From positions 1-35,422 of the forward strand of contig NZ_FONM01000024.1 of NCBI RefSeq assembly GCF_900112935.1: a stretch of 35,422 nt of DNA, read 5' to 3'. Positions 34,266-35,422 of the stretch are shown piece after piece (the first letter of the stretch is position 1; the number at the start of each line of letters is the position of its first letter). The translations under genes and the position numbers were made by a program. The DNA comes from Trichococcus pasteurii. GTDB taxonomy: Bacteria; Bacillota; Bacilli; Lactobacillales; Aerococcaceae. The notes below the pieces were generated by a model. That model did no database searches and was not told the origin of the DNA. It saw nothing but the letters and a program-made list of their open reading frames with translations.

Positions 34266-35120
34266 TCACCCCTTCGATCTTTTCGTCATGACGTAGAATT
34301 GTAAGGCTGACACTGCCAGAATGACCAGTCCCAATAAAACGGCCATCGCGGAAGCCATACCTGCAACGGACTCTCCCGATCCGAATGCCAGATTGCGGAT
34401 ATACATCATCAGAACGGTGGTGGACTGATTAGGTCCTCCGTTTGTTGCCATCAATGGCTGAACGTACACATTGAACGCACCTGCAGTGGACATGACGAAT
34501 GTATAGAACAGCGGGAACCGGATGGAAGGGAGCGTGATGCTGATGAATTTCCGTAATGAACCCGCGCCATCAATCTCAGCGGCTTCATAAAGGTCCTCCG
34601 ATACCCCCGCCATAGCGGAACGATAAATGATCAGGTTGCCGCCGATCGCACCCCACATCGACATCACGAAGATGACAATCCAGGCATACGGCTGCTGGGC
34701 TGTCCAAACGACATCCGAAGCGACCAAGTTGTTCATGGGCCCCAATCTCGGATTAAAGATCAACAGCCAAATCAAGGCACCTGCCGAGGCGGAAACGAGC
34801 CCTGGAACATAAAAGATGGCCTGGAACAAGCCTTTGAATTTCAGGCCTTTATGCTGCATGACGGTTGCGATCATCAGCGGGAACAAAATTTGGAAAGGAA
34901 TCGTGTAGAGCACAAAGAGCAGAGTGTTTTTCAGGCCATTCCGGAATTGAAAATAAAACGTCGATTCCTGGTCCAACAGAATCGTCTTGTAATTGTTCAA
35001 GCCTACCCAGGTCTGGTCGGAAATCAGGTTCCACTGTGTGAATGAAGAATAAATACCGTATATGATCGGCAACAGCACGAATACAGTAAGCGCCAAATAA
35101 CCAGGTATATACTGCAACAC
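34266..35120 (-). CDS. ABC sugar transporter permease, MalF type, 5' end probably lost
   Basis: This 284-residue permease has the EAA loop DLYEAAEIDGAGSLRKFISITLPSIRF and five to six membrane segments. The protein begins directly inside the first membrane segment (LQYIPGYLALTVFVLLPIIYG) without the usual 15-25 residue cytoplasmic lead. Only 41 nt upstream lies the stop of an IS66-type transposase, so the insertion probably cut off the true start. A GTG at 35120 with AGGG 6 nt upstream could still allow translation. The solute-binding protein gene expected upstream is not seen. Confidence 0.85.
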   Translation of the reverse strand: MLQYIPGYLALTVFVLLPIIYGIYSSFTQWNLISDQTWVGLNNYKTILLDQESTFYFQFRNGLKNTLLFVLYTIPFQILFPLMIATVMQHKGLKFKGLFQAIFYVPGLVSASAGALIWLLIFNPRLGPMNNLVASDVVWTAQQPYAWIVIFVMSMWGAIGGNLIIYRSAMAGVSEDLYEAAEIDGAGSLRKFISITLPSIRFPLFYTFVMSTAGAFNVYVQPLMATNGGPNQSTTVLMMYIRNLAFGSGESVAGMASAMAVLLGLVILAVSALQFYVMTKRSKG

Positions 35121-35121
35121 G

Positions 35122-35166
35122 AATAACCCTGCTACAATATGGATATCATATCGTAGTAGGGTTATT
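35122..35166. repeat. 20-bp inverted repeat at the IS66/permease junction
   Basis: 35122-35141 and 35147-35166 match as an inverted repeat at 18 of 20 positions with a 5-nt loop. It contains the transposase stop codon and ends 1 nt before the permease GTG. It may be a transposase terminator or part of the element's end. The far end of the element is outside the window, so the terminal repeat cannot be confirmed. Confidence 0.55.
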
Positions 35167-35422
35167 TGCAGTTTGCTTGAATTTCTGGACTCCAGGGCAA
35201 ATAATCCTCAAGAAGATCAGATTCCTCTTTGAACGGTGTGTTCGGAAGTTCCTTGAACAAATAAGTCAGGTATTTGAATACATTCAGATTATTTGCTTTG
35301 GCAGTCTCAATGATGCTGTAGGCAATGCTGCTTGATTCAGCGCCCTTAGGGCTGGCATAAAAGTTCCATGCTTTACGGCCGACCACGAATGGTCTTATGC
35401 TTCGTTCCGCCAAATTGTTTGA
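35162..35422 (-). CDS. IS66-family transposase, C-terminal part (cut by window edge)
   Basis: The last 87 or so residues of an IS66-type transposase are present: NNLAERSIRPFVVGRKAWNFY, then PKGAESSSIAYSIIETAKANNLNVFKYLTYLF and the ending LPWSPEIQANCK. These are typical of the IS66 C-terminal region. The frame is open to the window edge, so the gene continues to the right. It is the only sign of a mobile element in the window and abuts the truncated permease. Confidence 0.92.
   Translation of the reverse strand, partial: SNNLAERSIRPFVVGRKAWNFYASPKGAESSSIAYSIIETAKANNLNVFKYLTYLFKELPNTPFKEESDLLEDYLPWSPEIQANCK

Overview
The window looks like a low-GC Gram-positive chromosome of the order Lactobacillales. 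The 16S rRNA start, AGGAGG-type ribosome binding sites, cellobiose-type PTS genes and the short HisG plus HisZ arrangement all fit, and a Carnobacteriaceae-like organism (Carnobacterium or Trichococcus type) is my best guess. Almost everything is on the minus strand, so the operons read from right to left.

Region 1 (1-708) is the 5' end of a 16S rRNA gene with its leader (boxA-like and boxB-like signals) and two tandem promoters. Region 2 (708-7695) is a beta-glucoside PTS locus: an RpiR-type regulator, a GH1 6-phospho-beta-glucosidase, IIC, IIB and IIA, then a second GH1 enzyme and a second, nearly identical IIB-IIA pair. A GH4 6-phospho-beta-glucosidase at 20422-21819 carries the same composite palindromic operator at the same distance (66 bp) from its -10 box, so the two loci probably form one regulon. 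Region 3 (7872-10330) holds an unrecognised protein, a GNAT acetyltransferase and a DUF503 protein. Region 4 (10703-17642) is a complete, tightly overlapped histidine operon, hisZ-G-D-C-B-H-A-F-IE, with the PHP-type histidinol phosphatase gene divergent at 17793. Region 5 (18753-25248) holds a DUF1836 protein, a DegV/FakB protein, the GH4 enzyme, two aldo/keto reductases and aroD.

Region 6 (25419-35120) is an arabinan or arabinose-side-chain utilisation cluster. Two ABC sugar permeases are followed by a small membrane protein with an apparent frameshift, a secreted GH43 lipoprotein, an intracellular GH43, a GH51 arabinofuranosidase, a small six-cysteine protein, a GH127 beta-L-arabinofuranosidase and a GH27 enzyme whose active site looks more like a beta-L-arabinopyranosidase than an alpha-galactosidase. 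The secreted lipoprotein would cut arabinan outside the cell, the permeases would import oligosaccharides and the other enzymes would trim them inside. An IS66-type transposase end abuts the first permease and seems to have removed its 5' end and cut it off from upstream genes.

The main unexplained structure lies in the intergenic regions. A 63-bp hairpin repeat occurs in two convergent intergenic regions (20290-20352 and 24315-24377), and three positions in it change together so that two alternative stems are both kept. A separate hairpin of about 100 nt lies downstream of the his operon and shares an exact 18-nt block with the first of those regions.
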